Positions 17,649 to 27,107 of a stretch of DNA of 38,791 nucleotides are shown one piece after another. Source of the DNA: Magnetococcales bacterium. Lineage in GTDB: Bacteria; Pseudomonadota; Magnetococcia; Magnetococcales; JADFYX01. The translations under genes and the position numbers were made by a program. The DNA is taken from assembly GCA_015232405.1 (NCBI GenBank), contig JADFZS010000046.1, forward strand, positions 1-38,791. The letters are read 5' to 3'. Every line of letters starts with the position of its first letter. Position 1 is the first letter of the stretch. The notes under the pieces are model-generated. The model ran no database searches and was not told the origin of the DNA. It saw only the letters and a list, made by a program, of their open reading frames with translations.

Positions 17649-19124
17649 TTAGCAGCAGAAACCGACCATTGTTAAGTCATCCCGTCGATTTTCCTGGCCT
17701 TTATACTCATTAAACTTAGCCAAGATAAGATCAGAACGTTCTGAGAAAGGTTTTGTACATGCTAGGGATAGGAGTTCCATCAGTCTTCGTCTACCAAAAG
17801 AACGTCTTTTTGCTCCCCCAATTTGATCCTGAAAGCCATCAGAATATATGAAAAAATTATCATCAGGTTTTATGTCAACTTCATAGTTGGTAAACGATTC
17901 ACTGGTATAGTCTCCTCTATAGCCAATGCTGCGTTTATTCCCTTTAATCATCTCCTTCTCGTCACCACGAATCCTTATAAGGTTGAACTTAGCACCTGAG
18001 TAGATAAGGGTATCACTTCCGTTATCAATTTTGCACACACCCATGTCCATACCATTATCAGATTTGGCCCCCTCTATGTGTTGCCTTAAGGTACGGGTGA
18101 CAAAACGGTCAAACTCCATGAGTATCAAGCCTGGATCTTGGGTTATCTCACGTGAGATGATGTTCTCAAATGCAGCTCCTGCCACCATGGTCATAAAAGC
18201 ACCGGGTATTCCATGACCAGTACAATCAATCACCAATAGCAAACATCCCGTGTTGGTTGGGTAGACAAAATATATATCTCCACCCACAATTCCCATGGGT
18301 TCCCATATAGCAAAAAAATTTGTAAAACAGCGATCAGTGACAGATTTTCCAGGCATCATGGACAGCTGCATGTTCAAGGCGTAACGCAAGCTCTCATTTA
18401 TTAAAGAGTTTGCCTCTTCCAGCGCTTTTGATTTTTGGGTCAGCTCAACAGTTCGCTCTTTAACTTTTTGTTCCAAGTTGGTGTAGAGGTCGCTATTTTC
18501 CAAAGTCATTGCTAAAAAGCTGGCTATGGATTTGACTGTCTCAACATCTCCAGTATTTAGGGTGGGGTAAAATGGTTTTGCCTCTTTTGCCCTGCTAGCA
18601 AGTAGTATACCTGCAATTTTATTGTGTAACACAACAGGTACACAGACAAAAAAACGTACATCAAACCGCTCCAAAAATATTTCACTCAACTCCGCAACTG
18701 GTTGATCTTTGGTGGATAAGATAAAATCACCAAGATTTGTTATGGAGCTGTTTTCAGGAAAATATTTGTCAGCAATGTTATTGGCTGCTTCACCTTGATA
18801 ACCCAACCAGTGCTTGGGAATAAACCCACTACTGCTGTTTTCATCCTCAAAAAAGAGGATTGAACGGGTCATTTTCATCTTGGTTTGTAGGGTTTTTAAA
18901 GTTCTGTTTATTATGCTATCTACTTTTTCGTTTAGACCAGATGAAGATTGTAGTTTAGAAAGCAGCTGAAATGCCTGTTCCTTCTGTTTTAGTTTTAAGC
19001 GGGTAGTGGATATTATTGAGTCATTTTTAATATTGATGCCGGAGAGTTCATCTGCTTGAGCTTTAAAATAGTCACATTTTTTGTTTAGCTCCGCAATTTG
19101 GGCCTCATAATCCACTCCATCCAT
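17649..19124 (-). CDS. GAF-PP2C (SpoIIE) phosphatase, SiaA/RsbU-like
   Basis: About 491 residues: an N-terminal coiled coil (5-55), a GAF domain (about 60-215), a second coiled coil (215-250) and a C-terminal PPM/SpoIIE Ser/Thr phosphatase domain (about 262-490). Metal-binding acids are visible in IVGGDIYF (Asp283), LLVIDCTGHGIPGAFMTM (Asp300) and FIYSDGFQDQIGG. The CTGHGIPGAFM and QIGG patterns are typical of the phosphatases that pair with DUF1987 proteins. Known SiaA is membrane-bound with a periplasmic sensor; this one has a cytoplasmic GAF sensor instead, so input differs. ATG 19124 is chosen because AAGGT lies at normal distance from it, whereas TTG 19130 is too close. It follows the FIST gene by about 60 bases and is likely co-transcribed. 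Confidence 0.88.
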   Translation of the reverse strand: MDGVDYEAQIAELNKKCDYFKAQADELSGINIKNDSIISTTRLKLKQKEQAFQLLSKLQSSSGLNEKVDSIINRTLKTLQTKMKMTRSILFFEDENSSSGFIPKHWLGYQGEAANNIADKYFPENSSITNLGDFILSTKDQPVAELSEIFLERFDVRFFVCVPVVLHNKIAGILLASRAKEAKPFYPTLNTGDVETVKSIASFLAMTLENSDLYTNLEQKVKERTVELTQKSKALEEANSLINESLRYALNMQLSMMPGKSVTDRCFTNFFAIWEPMGIVGGDIYFVYPTNTGCLLLVIDCTGHGIPGAFMTMVAGAAFENIISREITQDPGLILMEFDRFVTRTLRQHIEGAKSDNGMDMGVCKIDNGSDTLIYSGAKFNLIRIRGDEKEMIKGNKRSIGYRGDYTSESFTNYEVDIKPDDNFFIYSDGFQDQIGGAKRRSFGRRRLMELLSLACTKPFSERSDLILAKFNEYKGQENRRDDLTMVGFCC

Positions 19125-19190
19125 AATCAATTACCTTTTTTATTGAAATATCTGTCTAGTTACTGTGGATCACTCTACAACAATAAACAG

Positions 19191-20411
19191 TTATTCGCAA
19201 AAAATGGTCAAAACTCCAGTCCAATCCAGGCTTTGTGGGCGATCTTTAATTGGCCCAATTTCAACGCCACTGTAAATTCCCAGCAGGGGAACCCGGCCAT
19301 CAATTGCCTCTATCACTGCTCCTGCATCCTCTTCATCGGCTCCACAATAGGCGGCAGCCCGTCCGGCACAATCTATATAAAGGGCGAATACAGCTGTTTT
19401 TCCCTCTGGTATATTGTTAAACAGCTCTTCAACTCTCTCATTTATATAAGAAAAATCAACACTGCGACGCATGAGTTGAACTTCACTACCAGCAACTAGA
19501 TCTGGTTCAAACATAACCATGGCCTTACGTTTTATATCTGCACGTAAACACAAACGGTTTTGGTAGTTATCCTCCTGGAAGGGAGCATATTTTTCACCTT
19601 GATTTACCCCAAGGGTGACAAAAAAAGAGTACTCCTTCCAAGGTACATCATTCTCTTTGCCAAGAAGTTCACTTATTACCTCTAATGCTGGGCGATTGTC
19701 GATTTCCAACACTGTAGAGCTTTCTGCTTTGGTAATGGTGTGATAATCACTAGCAGGGCGACAGCCGTGAAGTACTGTTGTGTGCATGGTAAGGCCACCA
19801 GATAGCATCATAGCCATAGCAGTACCTTGGTTCACCTCATTGTTAAACCACTGCCATGTTTGGTTGCAACTCATATCTCCAACAAGACCAGCCCCTACCA
19901 TATTACGCATAACAGATTCATCTAACTGTTTTGCAATACCGTCTAACAGTGGTACTGCCATATTGAGCTTTAGATGTTTGCCTTCTCGATTGACAGAGTC
20001 ATAAAAAAGCATCAGACCCTGTTCTCTGTTCTCAGGTAGGCTATCTAATATCTGTTTTCCAAGATCTTCTCCACAAGCCAGCTCATTATCATGAAGATTA
20101 CCAACTTTAAACAGATCAAATTTTGCATTGTCAGATGAGATCAAGGCGATTCCAACCTGATAACCGTCATAGCCCAAATCTTCACTGGTAATTACACCAA
20201 CGGCATATCCACCAATTATTGGAGTTTCAGTACCAATTAGTGATTTTATACCCTGAGCAAGTAAGAGAGGGTCATGGCGAGAGGTAGAAAAGAGCATAGC
20301 TTGGCTGATAACTGCACCGCCAAGATTCTCAATAGCCATTTGTGCAGCCTCTTTTCCAGCAGCAAGTGAGTCTGTCTCATCACTAAATCCGACACCAACT
20401 TGTGTGGTCAT
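19191..20411 (-). CDS. FIST N/C domain sensory protein
   Basis: A 406-residue cytoplasmic protein with the FIST N domain (about 25-215; e.g. TPIIGGYAVGVITSEDLGYDG, core IIGGYA) and FIST C domain (about 235-390; ending PLLGIYSGVEIGP). FIST proteins are believed to bind small ligands such as amino acids and are usually coupled to kinases, cyclases or phosphatases. It lacks its own output domain, so it probably acts through the PP2C phosphatase encoded about 60 bases downstream. ATG 20411 follows a G-rich ribosome site (GGAGTAGGGG). A strong terminator separates it from the OsmC-like gene, so it starts a new transcript. A cysteine-bearing DCAGRAAAYCG near the end of the C domain is of the type commonly seen in the family. 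Confidence 0.88.
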   Translation of the reverse strand: MTTQVGVGFSDETDSLAAGKEAAQMAIENLGGAVISQAMLFSTSRHDPLLLAQGIKSLIGTETPIIGGYAVGVITSEDLGYDGYQVGIALISSDNAKFDLFKVGNLHDNELACGEDLGKQILDSLPENREQGLMLFYDSVNREGKHLKLNMAVPLLDGIAKQLDESVMRNMVGAGLVGDMSCNQTWQWFNNEVNQGTAMAMMLSGGLTMHTTVLHGCRPASDYHTITKAESSTVLEIDNRPALEVISELLGKENDVPWKEYSFFVTLGVNQGEKYAPFQEDNYQNRLCLRADIKRKAMVMFEPDLVAGSEVQLMRRSVDFSYINERVEELFNNIPEGKTAVFALYIDCAGRAAAYCGADEEDAGAVIEAIDGRVPLLGIYSGVEIGPIKDRPQSLDWTGVLTIFCE

Positions 20412-20476
20412 CTGCCCCTACTCCATTATGTATAATATATGAATTATAACTGTACAATTTAGCTTGAAAAATGGCT

Positions 20477-20512
20477 AAAAAAGTAGGGGCTCCAAGTTTA
20501 GAGCCCCTACTT
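20477..20512 (-). terminator. Rho-independent terminator of the OsmC-like gene
   Basis: A perfect 12-bp stem (20481-20492 with 20501-20512, eight-base loop) directly follows the OsmC-like stop on the minus strand and is followed in that direction by TTTT. Confidence 0.88.
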
Positions 20513-20519
20513 ATATCCT

Positions 20520-21077
20520 TTATGCGATGTTCAACTCCGATGTAATTTTAATTCCATTTTCAATCGTGATCTTCACTGGAGATTTGTTCATGATGATATC
20601 CTTAACTTTTTCAACCTGAGCAGGATCACCTTTTGATTTTGCATTGATGGTCATTTTAATCTCTTGACCACCATTGGAAATTGTATCGTCTAATCCAAAC
20701 ACCCCTGCTACATCCTGCAAGAAATCAATATCAATATCGATGTTCTCAAACTCAACCCCAAATAGTGCGCCATTGGTGGCCATGCCAGCTGTAATACAGC
20801 CACATAGACCTGCAAGAATGTATTCAACAGGGTTTGCCCCCTCATCTTCCCCACCAAGAGGAGGTGGTTCACTGACTACCATGTTAAATTTTCTATTAGG
20901 TCCAGCAACATTTTGCCCACCTGCAAATAGAGAGCTTATTGATACGTTTGTTTTTGTGCCTCCGCCCCATTTTGAAGTTGCATTAAAACGTACTTGACCC
21001 ATCTCCCGATTTTCAGCAACAGCACCTACTAACTTTTTCACCTCTTCAATTTGAACGCCATTGTCCTTCATCTGCAC
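20520..21077 (-). CDS. OsmC-like family protein, second cysteine replaced
   Basis: A 185-residue protein with the OsmC/Ohr fold. The helix that holds the peroxidatic cysteine reads NPVEYILAGLCGCITAG (82-98, Cys92 and Cys94). The second catalytic cysteine of true OsmC/Ohr peroxidases, normally in a CP motif, is Ser166 here (NKSPVKI), so classical two-cysteine peroxide reduction is unlikely unless Cys92/Cys94 pair with each other. Many OsmC-like relatives of unknown function share this change. The gene is alone between its terminator and a long divergent intergenic region. GTG 21077 and ATG 21071 are both well placed after AGGAGGAGGGG; I cannot decide between them. Confidence 0.85.
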   Translation of the reverse strand: MQMKDNGVQIEEVKKLVGAVAENREMGQVRFNATSKWGGGTKTNVSISSLFAGGQNVAGPNRKFNMVVSEPPPLGGEDEGANPVEYILAGLCGCITAGMATNGALFGVEFENIDIDIDFLQDVAGVFGLDDTISNGGQEIKMTINAKSKGDPAQVEKVKDIIMNKSPVKITIENGIKITSELNIA

Positions 21078-21590
21078 CCCTCCTCCTAAGTTGGTTTAAC
21101 TATATCTAAACGCTTATTTATGTATTAATTACAGTTCAAATGCAACAGATGACAAAATCTATTTGGTATAATTGAAGCTTAAATCTCGAAATTTTAAAAA
21201 AATTGTTTTATTTATAAAATGTTAGACATGATAACATTTTTTGTAATAACATACAAACGTTAAGTTTTTTCAGTTGTGTTAGACTATTATTTATATACAC
21301 AACAAATATTGTACGTTACAATGGCGATGTTAAAAAGCGACTTGAAAAAAAAAGAGAAATTCTCCAGAAAGCGGGTACATTAAAAAGCTAATTTTTTTAA
21401 AACTCTTAATATGTATTGTAAATAGCTAGTTAACATATTGATTGTCTATTTAGTTATCTATAGATTTTTTTTGTAAGCTAATAACAAAAAGTTTATTATC
21501 TACAGCATAAAAAGTAATTTGTACGAAATAATCATACCAATATGAGTATTGCAGGCCTAGTTTACTTTAAATTGAGCTAGAAACATAATT
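21078..21590. other. AT-rich divergent intergenic region
   Basis: A 513-base region between the OsmC-like gene (minus) and the first hybrid kinase (plus). It is strongly AT-rich and should hold divergent promoters, which I cannot place with confidence. A short lysine-rich open frame ending around 21391 (with the run NGDVKKRLEKKRE) has no start or ribosome site and is not called. No repeats or RNA genes seen. Confidence 0.55.
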
Positions 21591-24500
21591 ATGTCAAAAA
21601 AGACACTTTCAATAATGGTTGTTGATGATATTTATAGCAATGTAAAAATCATCAGTCAATTTCTTGGTAATGACTACAAAGTAATTGGAGCCACTAACGG
21701 TAAAATGGCATTAAAACTAGCAAAAAAAGAGGTTCCAGATCTTATTTTGCTTGATGTCATTATGCCTGACATGGATGGTTATGAAGTTTGTAAACATCTA
21801 AAAGCCGACGACCATACAAAAGATGTTCCAGTGATTTTTGTTTCAGCTGATATAACAGTTGAGTCAGAAGCCCTTGGTTTGATAATGGGAGCTGTTGATT
21901 ATATCACCAAACCAATAAATGAAGATATTTTAAAATTTAGAATAAACACACACATGGAGATAAAGAGGCAACGGGAGATTATATCAAAAAGCAAGAGCTA
22001 TCTCGACAGTATTATGTCTTCAATGGCGGATGCCCTCTTTGTTCTATCCAAAACTGGTATAATTAGAACTGTAAACCAACAAGGATGTAAAATGTTGGGT
22101 TACCCTGAAGAAAAATTAGCAGGACAATTTATCAATAATTTTCTTCAAACAACAAAACTCCCTTCTAGAACATCAAAGCTTGAGAAAATGATCGAAGATG
22201 ATTTCTCTGGTAATGTTGAATCAGTAATGATTGGAAAGGATGGCAACAATGTTCCCGTCCTTATCTCTGGTTCAGCTATGCATGAAGAAAATGGTCGAAT
22301 TACAGGTTTAGTTCTCATTGCCAAAGAGATTAGTGAATTTAAAGTTACACAAAAGCTTTTACGAGAACAGCAAGCTCAATTGATGGCAGCAGAGTTAGCC
22401 AGCAAGACAAAGAGTAATTTTTTAGCCAACATGAGCCATGAAATACGCACTCCAATGAATGCGATAGTGGGGCTTGCAGATTTGGCATCAAAAGGAGAGG
22501 TTTCACCACAAATACGCGACTACCTCTCAAAAATCACCATAGCCTCACACTCACTTTTACACATAATCAACGATATACTTGATATTTCAAAAATTGAGGC
22601 AGGTAAACTGGAACTTCTGGAAAATGATTTTTTGCTCAGAGATATCTATACTAATTTAATAGAGATATTCAGGCAAAAATTTACAGAAAAACATATCGAA
22701 TTAATTATGGGAGTTATAAAGGATAGCCATTTCGTCTTACGAGGAGACGCTAACCGTTTAAGCCAAGTTTTAAAAAACCTTATCGACAATGCAATAAAAT
22801 TTACCAGTTCAGGTCAAATAATAATAGAATCAAAAACACTCAGCAAAAGTGATGAATATGTAACAATAGAATTTTCAGTGTCGGACACTGGAATAGGTAT
22901 GACGGAAGAGCAGATCTCTAAATTATTTCAACCGTTTAGTCAAGCTGATATTTCTACGACACGTAAATTTGGCGGCACTGGTTTAGGGTTGTCAATTAGT
23001 AAAAAACTAGTAGAGATGATGGGGGGTTCCATATGGGTAAAATCAAAACCAGAACAAGGTAGCACTTTTGGCTTCTCTGCTACTTTCAAGAGAGTTAAGA
23101 CGCTTGAAAAAGAAGAGTTAGTTGTGCCAAACGACATGAAACTTCTTAGGACGTTAGTAGTAGATGAAAACCAACTAATTATTAAGTCATTGAAAGAAAT
23201 ATTTGAAATGTTTGGCTTTGCAGTAACTGGAGCAAGCTCAAAAAAAGATGCTAAAAAAGAGATAAAAAAAGGAATTAAAGAAGGTGATCCATATAAATTA
23301 TTAATAGTTGACTGGCTTGTATCTGGATTAAATGAAATTCTTAGTGTTGAAAGAAGACATATAAACAATAAAGATCAGGAAAGAGAGCTGCTTAAGGTGC
23401 TTTTAATGTCGCCTTATGAGCAAAATGAGATCTTAAGGTCGCAAAATGATCGTTTAGGTGTTAATGGGTATATTAGCAAACCCATTAATTGCTCTGTGCT
23501 TTTTGATACAATTATGCAGGTTTTTGGGAAAGATATTGCTAAAACATTTAACCCTAAAAATACCGAAATTGATCTACTAACAGTTGCTAATAAAATTGGC
23601 GGTGCTAGAGTGCTGCTTGTTGAAGATAATGCAATTAATCAACAGGTAGCAAAAGAATATTTGGAAGGTGTTGGATTAGTTGTTGAAATTGCTGGAGATG
23701 GAATTAACGCGGTAAAAAAAGTAACAGAGTCTGATTATGATGCGGTAATTATGGATATCCAAATGCCTAAAATGGATGGATACCAAGCCACTAGACAGAT
23801 TCGTAGTCTGTCGAAATTCAAGGATCTACCTATATTGGCTATGACAGCCCATGCCATGATTGGAGACAAAAAAAAATGCTTAGATGCAGGAATGAATGAC
23901 CATGTAGCTAAACCAATCGATAATAACAAACTTTTTATTGCTCTTATGGAATGGATAAAACCACGCACTGGGCTTGGGCTGAAACATATCCCGGAAAAAA
24001 AGAAAACAGTTGATAATGGTATCATTCCAGAGGTTCTTCCAGGAATTGATGTTAAGGAGGCTTTAGGAAGGTTAAATGGTAATCAACTTTTATTACGTTC
24101 AGTATTGTTTGATTTTCTAAGTGAATATTCATCAACAGAAAAAGCGGTTCGAACTTTGTTAAATAGGGGAAGAAAAAAAGATCTTGCTGCAGCAGATAAG
24201 TTGATACATACAATTGCAGGATTGGCAGGAAATATGTCAGCTAAACCACTTTTTGACACAGCAATAAATTTGCAAAAAAAAATATATAAACCAAGCGAAA
24301 TATGGTTACCTGCACTCAATAGCTTTGGCAATCTATTAAACCAGATTTTAGAATCCATTGAAGCATTAAAACATATTGATATAAGTGAGCAATCTTCACA
24401 AACTGGTATAGGTGTTGAGAGCGACTTTAAAAAATTTGATAAACAAAAAACTCTAAATCTTATGGAGTTACTGTCAAAGAGATTGGAGAAAAAAGATTTT

Positions 24501-24662
24501 GAATCGCTGGAAATAATTGAGCAGCTTACACCTTTGTTGAAAAAATCTAAGATAAAGGATGTAGCTGAGATAAGCATGCTAGAAAAACAAGTATACAACC
24601 TCAGTTTTAGCAAAGCTCAACAAACACTGTTGTCGCTAAAAAAAGATTTAAACAACCAGTAG
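21591..24662 (+). CDS. Hybrid histidine kinase, REC-PAS-HisKA-HATPase-REC-REC-HPt
   Basis: A 1023-residue cytoplasmic phosphorelay protein. Order: receiver 1 (5-125, Asp55 in [15 protein letters not shown]); PAS (about 135-250); HisKA with phosphoacceptor His283 ([12 protein letters not shown]); ATPase (385-500; N-box DNAIKF, SDTGIGM and GGTGLGLSI); receiver 2 (518-645, Asp574 but with VDWLVSG in place of the usual DxxMPxxDG); receiver 3 (672-790, Asp722 in [11 protein letters not shown]); HPt (about 820-910) with His873. In the HPt the usual HxxKG reads HTIAG, so the conserved lysine is missing. About 75 helical residues follow. No membrane segment, so it senses a cytoplasmic signal or a partner through receiver 1. 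No DNA-binding response regulator is adjacent; the receiver-pseudokinase at 25333 and receiver at 31125 are candidate partners. Confidence 0.92.
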   Translation: MSKKTLSIMVVDDIYSNVKIISQFLGNDYKVIGATNGKMALKLAKKEVPDLILLDVIMPDMDGYEVCKHLKADDHTKDVPVIFVSADITVESEALGLIMGAVDYITKPINEDILKFRINTHMEIKRQREIISKSKSYLDSIMSSMADALFVLSKTGIIRTVNQQGCKMLGYPEEKLAGQFINNFLQTTKLPSRTSKLEKMIEDDFSGNVESVMIGKDGNNVPVLISGSAMHEENGRITGLVLIAKEISEFKVTQKLLREQQAQLMAAELASKTKSNFLANMSHEIRTPMNAIVGLADLASKGEVSPQIRDYLSKITIASHSLLHIINDILDISKIEAGKLELLENDFLLRDIYTNLIEIFRQKFTEKHIELIMGVIKDSHFVLRGDANRLSQVLKNLIDNAIKFTSSGQIIIESKTLSKSDEYVTIEFSVSDTGIGMTEEQISKLFQPFSQADISTTRKFGGTGLGLSISKKLVEMMGGSIWVKSKPEQGSTFGFSATFKRVKTLEKEELVVPNDMKLLRTLVVDENQLIIKSLKEIFEMFGFAVTGASSKKDAKKEIKKGIKEGDPYKLLIVDWLVSGLNEILSVERRHINNKDQERELLKVLLMSPYEQNEILRSQNDRLGVNGYISKPINCSVLFDTIMQVFGKDIAKTFNPKNTEIDLLTVANKIGGARVLLVEDNAINQQVAKEYLEGVGLVVEIAGDGINAVKKVTESDYDAVIMDIQMPKMDGYQATRQIRSLSKFKDLPILAMTAHAMIGDKKKCLDAGMNDHVAKPIDNNKLFIALMEWIKPRTGLGLKHIPEKKKTVDNGIIPEVLPGIDVKEALGRLNGNQLLLRSVLFDFLSEYSSTEKAVRTLLNRGRKKDLAAADKLIHTIAGLAGNMSAKPLFDTAINLQKKIYKPSEIWLPALNSFGNLLNQILESIEALKHIDISEQSSQTGIGVESDFKKFDKQKTLNLMELLSKRLEKKDFESLEIIEQLTPLLKKSKIKDVAEISMLEKQVYNLSFSKAQQTLLSLKKDLNNQ

Positions 24663-24702
24663 TTATCCGATAATTAATTAGCAATTAACACCAGTTAAAC
24701 AG

Positions 24703-25197
24703 TTATGATCTTGTTCTAGTATTCAAAAAAAGAGTTCCACCCCACTTATCGAGGGAATTAAGAATATTTGTTAGTTGCTGGATATGAGCTGCCTCTTCTT
24801 CAGCCATCTCTAAGCAAGCATTTTTAAGTTCCAAATCATCAGTTGCTTCAGCTAATTTATCGTATGTTTCTTTGGCTTTGTATTCCATGGATATGGCAAA
24901 TTCTAGGGCCTGTTTTGGTGTACCATTCTTAATAATTTCGGAACCACCAGCAAATATTGTTTTATTTTGTTTTAATAACTCATCTAAAAATAGTTGACCA
25001 TCAAATTGTTCTACTCCCTTTAAATTTGCTATCTTTTTTATGAGAGTATCTGCATGGTCGCCTTCCATAATAGATATGCCAAGAAATATTTTACTAACTT
25101 CAGCATTTACGGTTACATCAGATGCTAAAGTATAAAAAGACTTTGCAGTAACTTCTCCTGTGATAGCTTTTTTGAACAGATTTATAACATCTTCCAT
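24703..25197 (-). CDS. Rubrerythrin-like ferritin-fold diiron protein
   Basis: A 164-residue four-helix-bundle protein of the rubrerythrin/ferritin-like superfamily without a rubredoxin domain. Metal ligands are visible: Glu15 (TGEVTAKSFY), Glu45-x-x-His48 (IMEGDHAD), Glu105 (SMEYKAKE) and Glu135-x-x-His138 (EEEAAH). This is the pattern of a diiron site used in peroxide reduction or iron handling. The cysteines needed for a rubredoxin iron are absent, so an external electron donor would be needed. It is convergent with the first hybrid kinase (40 bases) and tandem with the receiver-pseudokinase gene on the minus strand (135-base gap). Confidence 0.82.
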   Translation of the reverse strand: MEDVINLFKKAITGEVTAKSFYTLASDVTVNAEVSKIFLGISIMEGDHADTLIKKIANLKGVEQFDGQLFLDELLKQNKTIFAGGSEIIKNGTPKQALEFAISMEYKAKETYDKLAEATDDLELKNACLEMAEEEAAHIQQLTNILNSLDKWGGTLFLNTRTRS

Positions 25198-25332
25198 TTT
25201 ATTTTATATACCCTAAAAAATGATTTGGTTTACTATCCAGCCACATATAGCAAAACAATAATAAACAAACAAAAACATTAAAGGTTCTATAACAAGTTTA
25301 TATTAACACACTAAAAACTAATTATGGTGCAA

Positions 25333-26466
25333 TTAATGTATTTCAGTTGGGATTAATACTTCAAGGGTGGAGCCAAATTTTTTACTACACTCAATATTAA
25401 AAATTCCTTTTTGAACTTCAGTCATAAGTTTGATAGCGTAAAAATCGAACTCTGTTTTTTCCTGTATTTTTTGGTTGGGAATAGAATCATTTATATCTGT
25501 TTCAGATAATAGAACCTCACCTTCAGTATGAACTTTAATTGCAGAATAAGGTTTGCCACGCACGTGAGCTGTCTCAAGAAGTATGTTGATATTTTTTCCG
25601 GCAGGTGAGCATCTTATGGCATTCATCAACACTACGCTGACTATTGAATAGCAGAGGACAATATCACCTTTAACCTCAAATTTACCCTCAATTTTTCTTG
25701 ATTTTCCATAGACTCTGATAGTGATTGGGTTCTGGTTTTTTTCAACATAGTCTTTTTCTACTAGAAGGAAATCATCAATTAATGATAGGGCATTAAATGT
25801 CTTGGGAGTATAAAAATATTCATTTCTTCTGATGTTGAATAGATCTATCGAGAAGTTTAGTAAACTTGAAAATCTGTAAGCATGTTTTAATATTTGTTGT
25901 AAAATGGAAATCTGTTCATCAGTTGGATTTGTAGACCAATTAAGATGATTTATCAAGCTTACGATACGCTCTTGTGGTTCTCTGAGATTTGTTTGGTAAA
26001 GGTGGCTCATCTCCTCTCTAAAAAGAGAAGCTTCTTGAATTTGAATATTTTGTTCTTCAATAGTCTTCATCATGTTGACCATCAACAGATGGTTCTTTAT
26101 TTTTGCTCGTACAGAAGCTGCGTGTACCGGTTTAGTTATAAAATCAATAGCTCCAGCGTTTAAGGCTCTCACTTCATCAAGATTTTCACTGAGAACTGTT
26201 ACAAAAATAATCGGAATTTTTTTTCCAACCTCGGTCTTTTTTAGTCTACTACAGACCTCATATCCATCCATCTCTGGCATTACAATATCGAGCAATATAA
26301 GATCTATAGCTTCATCTTTTACAATATCTAAAGCTTGTTTCCCACTAGATGCGATAATAATTTTATGATCTTGCTTTAAAATCTCAGCCAAAGTTTTTAT
26401 ATTGCTGACTAGATCATCAACTATCAGAATTGTTTGCTTTGTTCGCTTTGGTTGCTGTTCACTCAT
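25333..26466 (-). CDS. Receiver domain fused to a degenerate histidine-kinase module
   Basis: About 377 residues from the preferred start. The receiver (about 10-125) is complete, with the acidic pair in LIVDD, Asp60 in LILLDIVMPEMDGYE and the late lysine in FITKP. After a linker helix comes a kinase-like half: a dimerisation region reading SHLYQTNLREP (about 154-164), where an RHDLKxP-type motif would be expected, and an ATPase-like fold with an N-box remnant (NAIRCSPAGK, Asn282) but no DxGxG or GTGLGL glycine motifs. It is probably a receiver-controlled pseudokinase, although His155 close by leaves a small chance of activity. The longer frame begins at 26493, but AAGGA stands seven bases before the internal ATG at 26466, so that start is chosen. 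Confidence 0.8.
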   Translation of the reverse strand: MSEQQPKRTKQTILIVDDLVSNIKTLAEILKQDHKIIIASSGKQALDIVKDEAIDLILLDIVMPEMDGYEVCSRLKKTEVGKKIPIIFVTVLSENLDEVRALNAGAIDFITKPVHAASVRAKIKNHLLMVNMMKTIEEQNIQIQEASLFREEMSHLYQTNLREPQERIVSLINHLNWSTNPTDEQISILQQILKHAYRFSSLLNFSIDLFNIRRNEYFYTPKTFNALSLIDDFLLVEKDYVEKNQNPITIRVYGKSRKIEGKFEVKGDIVLCYSIVSVVLMNAIRCSPAGKNINILLETAHVRGKPYSAIKVHTEGEVLLSETDINDSIPNQKIQEKTEFDFYAIKLMTEVQKGIFNIECSKKFGSTLEVLIPTEIH

Positions 26467-26493
26467 TGAGTCTTCCTTCAAATATGTACCCAT

Positions 26494-27092
26494 GTTACAT
26501 CTCTTTAACTCTAAGGTGTTATAGAATCTGAATTAAAGTGTTTATACTCCAGATTGTGTATTTATAAAAGAGTGGGTTATATTGAATTATAACAAATAAA
26601 ACCCGAAAGTTTTGCGAACAAAGAAAAAAATATTGATTTTTACACTTCTATTCACAGCCAAATTTAGCTGCCTTCATAATTTCTCAAAACTACAACGTTT
26701 ACATTCTACAGAAAAAACCAAGACTAGACAAAGGTATATTACAAAAAATAAATCACATATAATGTTAGTAAAATTATCAAGTCAACTCGTTATCACTTGA
26801 CATCTAAGCCATTGGTAAAAAAAAATTTTCCTAAACAATTTATTGGAACTATTATAATTGTTTAGTCGATGATTTTCTACAGATTAAAAATCAATTATTG
26901 AACTTAAGCAAACCTAGTACAATCATACTAACGAAGATAAAGAATGCTTTATTAAGCAGAGCACCGTATATTTCTTCTCTTTCTGGTTAATTGGATATAA
27001 TATTAAAAATGTTATATACATATGATTATAGATAAAATTTATCAGATGAAGTTTTTTTATTTAAAAATAATTATTTAAACCGATTAATCAAG
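26494..27092. other. AT-rich divergent intergenic region
   Basis: About 600 very AT-rich bases between the receiver-pseudokinase (minus) and the second hybrid kinase (plus). No RNA gene, repeat or coding frame can be supported; the only open frame (26612-26800, TTG start) has no ribosome site and a random composition. Divergent promoters are expected here but not resolvable by eye. Confidence 0.55.
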
Positions 27093-27107
27093 TTGGTGTT
27101 TTTGAAA

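Noticed and set aside
21240..21391. Short open frame ending in a lysine-rich NGDVKKRLEKKRE segment
   Set aside because: It looks coding-like at the end, but there is no start codon with a ribosome site and the upstream part is random; at most a gene remnant.
26612..26800. 62-codon plus-strand open frame with TTG start
   Set aside because: Lys/Thr-rich random-like sequence in an AT-rich region with no ribosome site.
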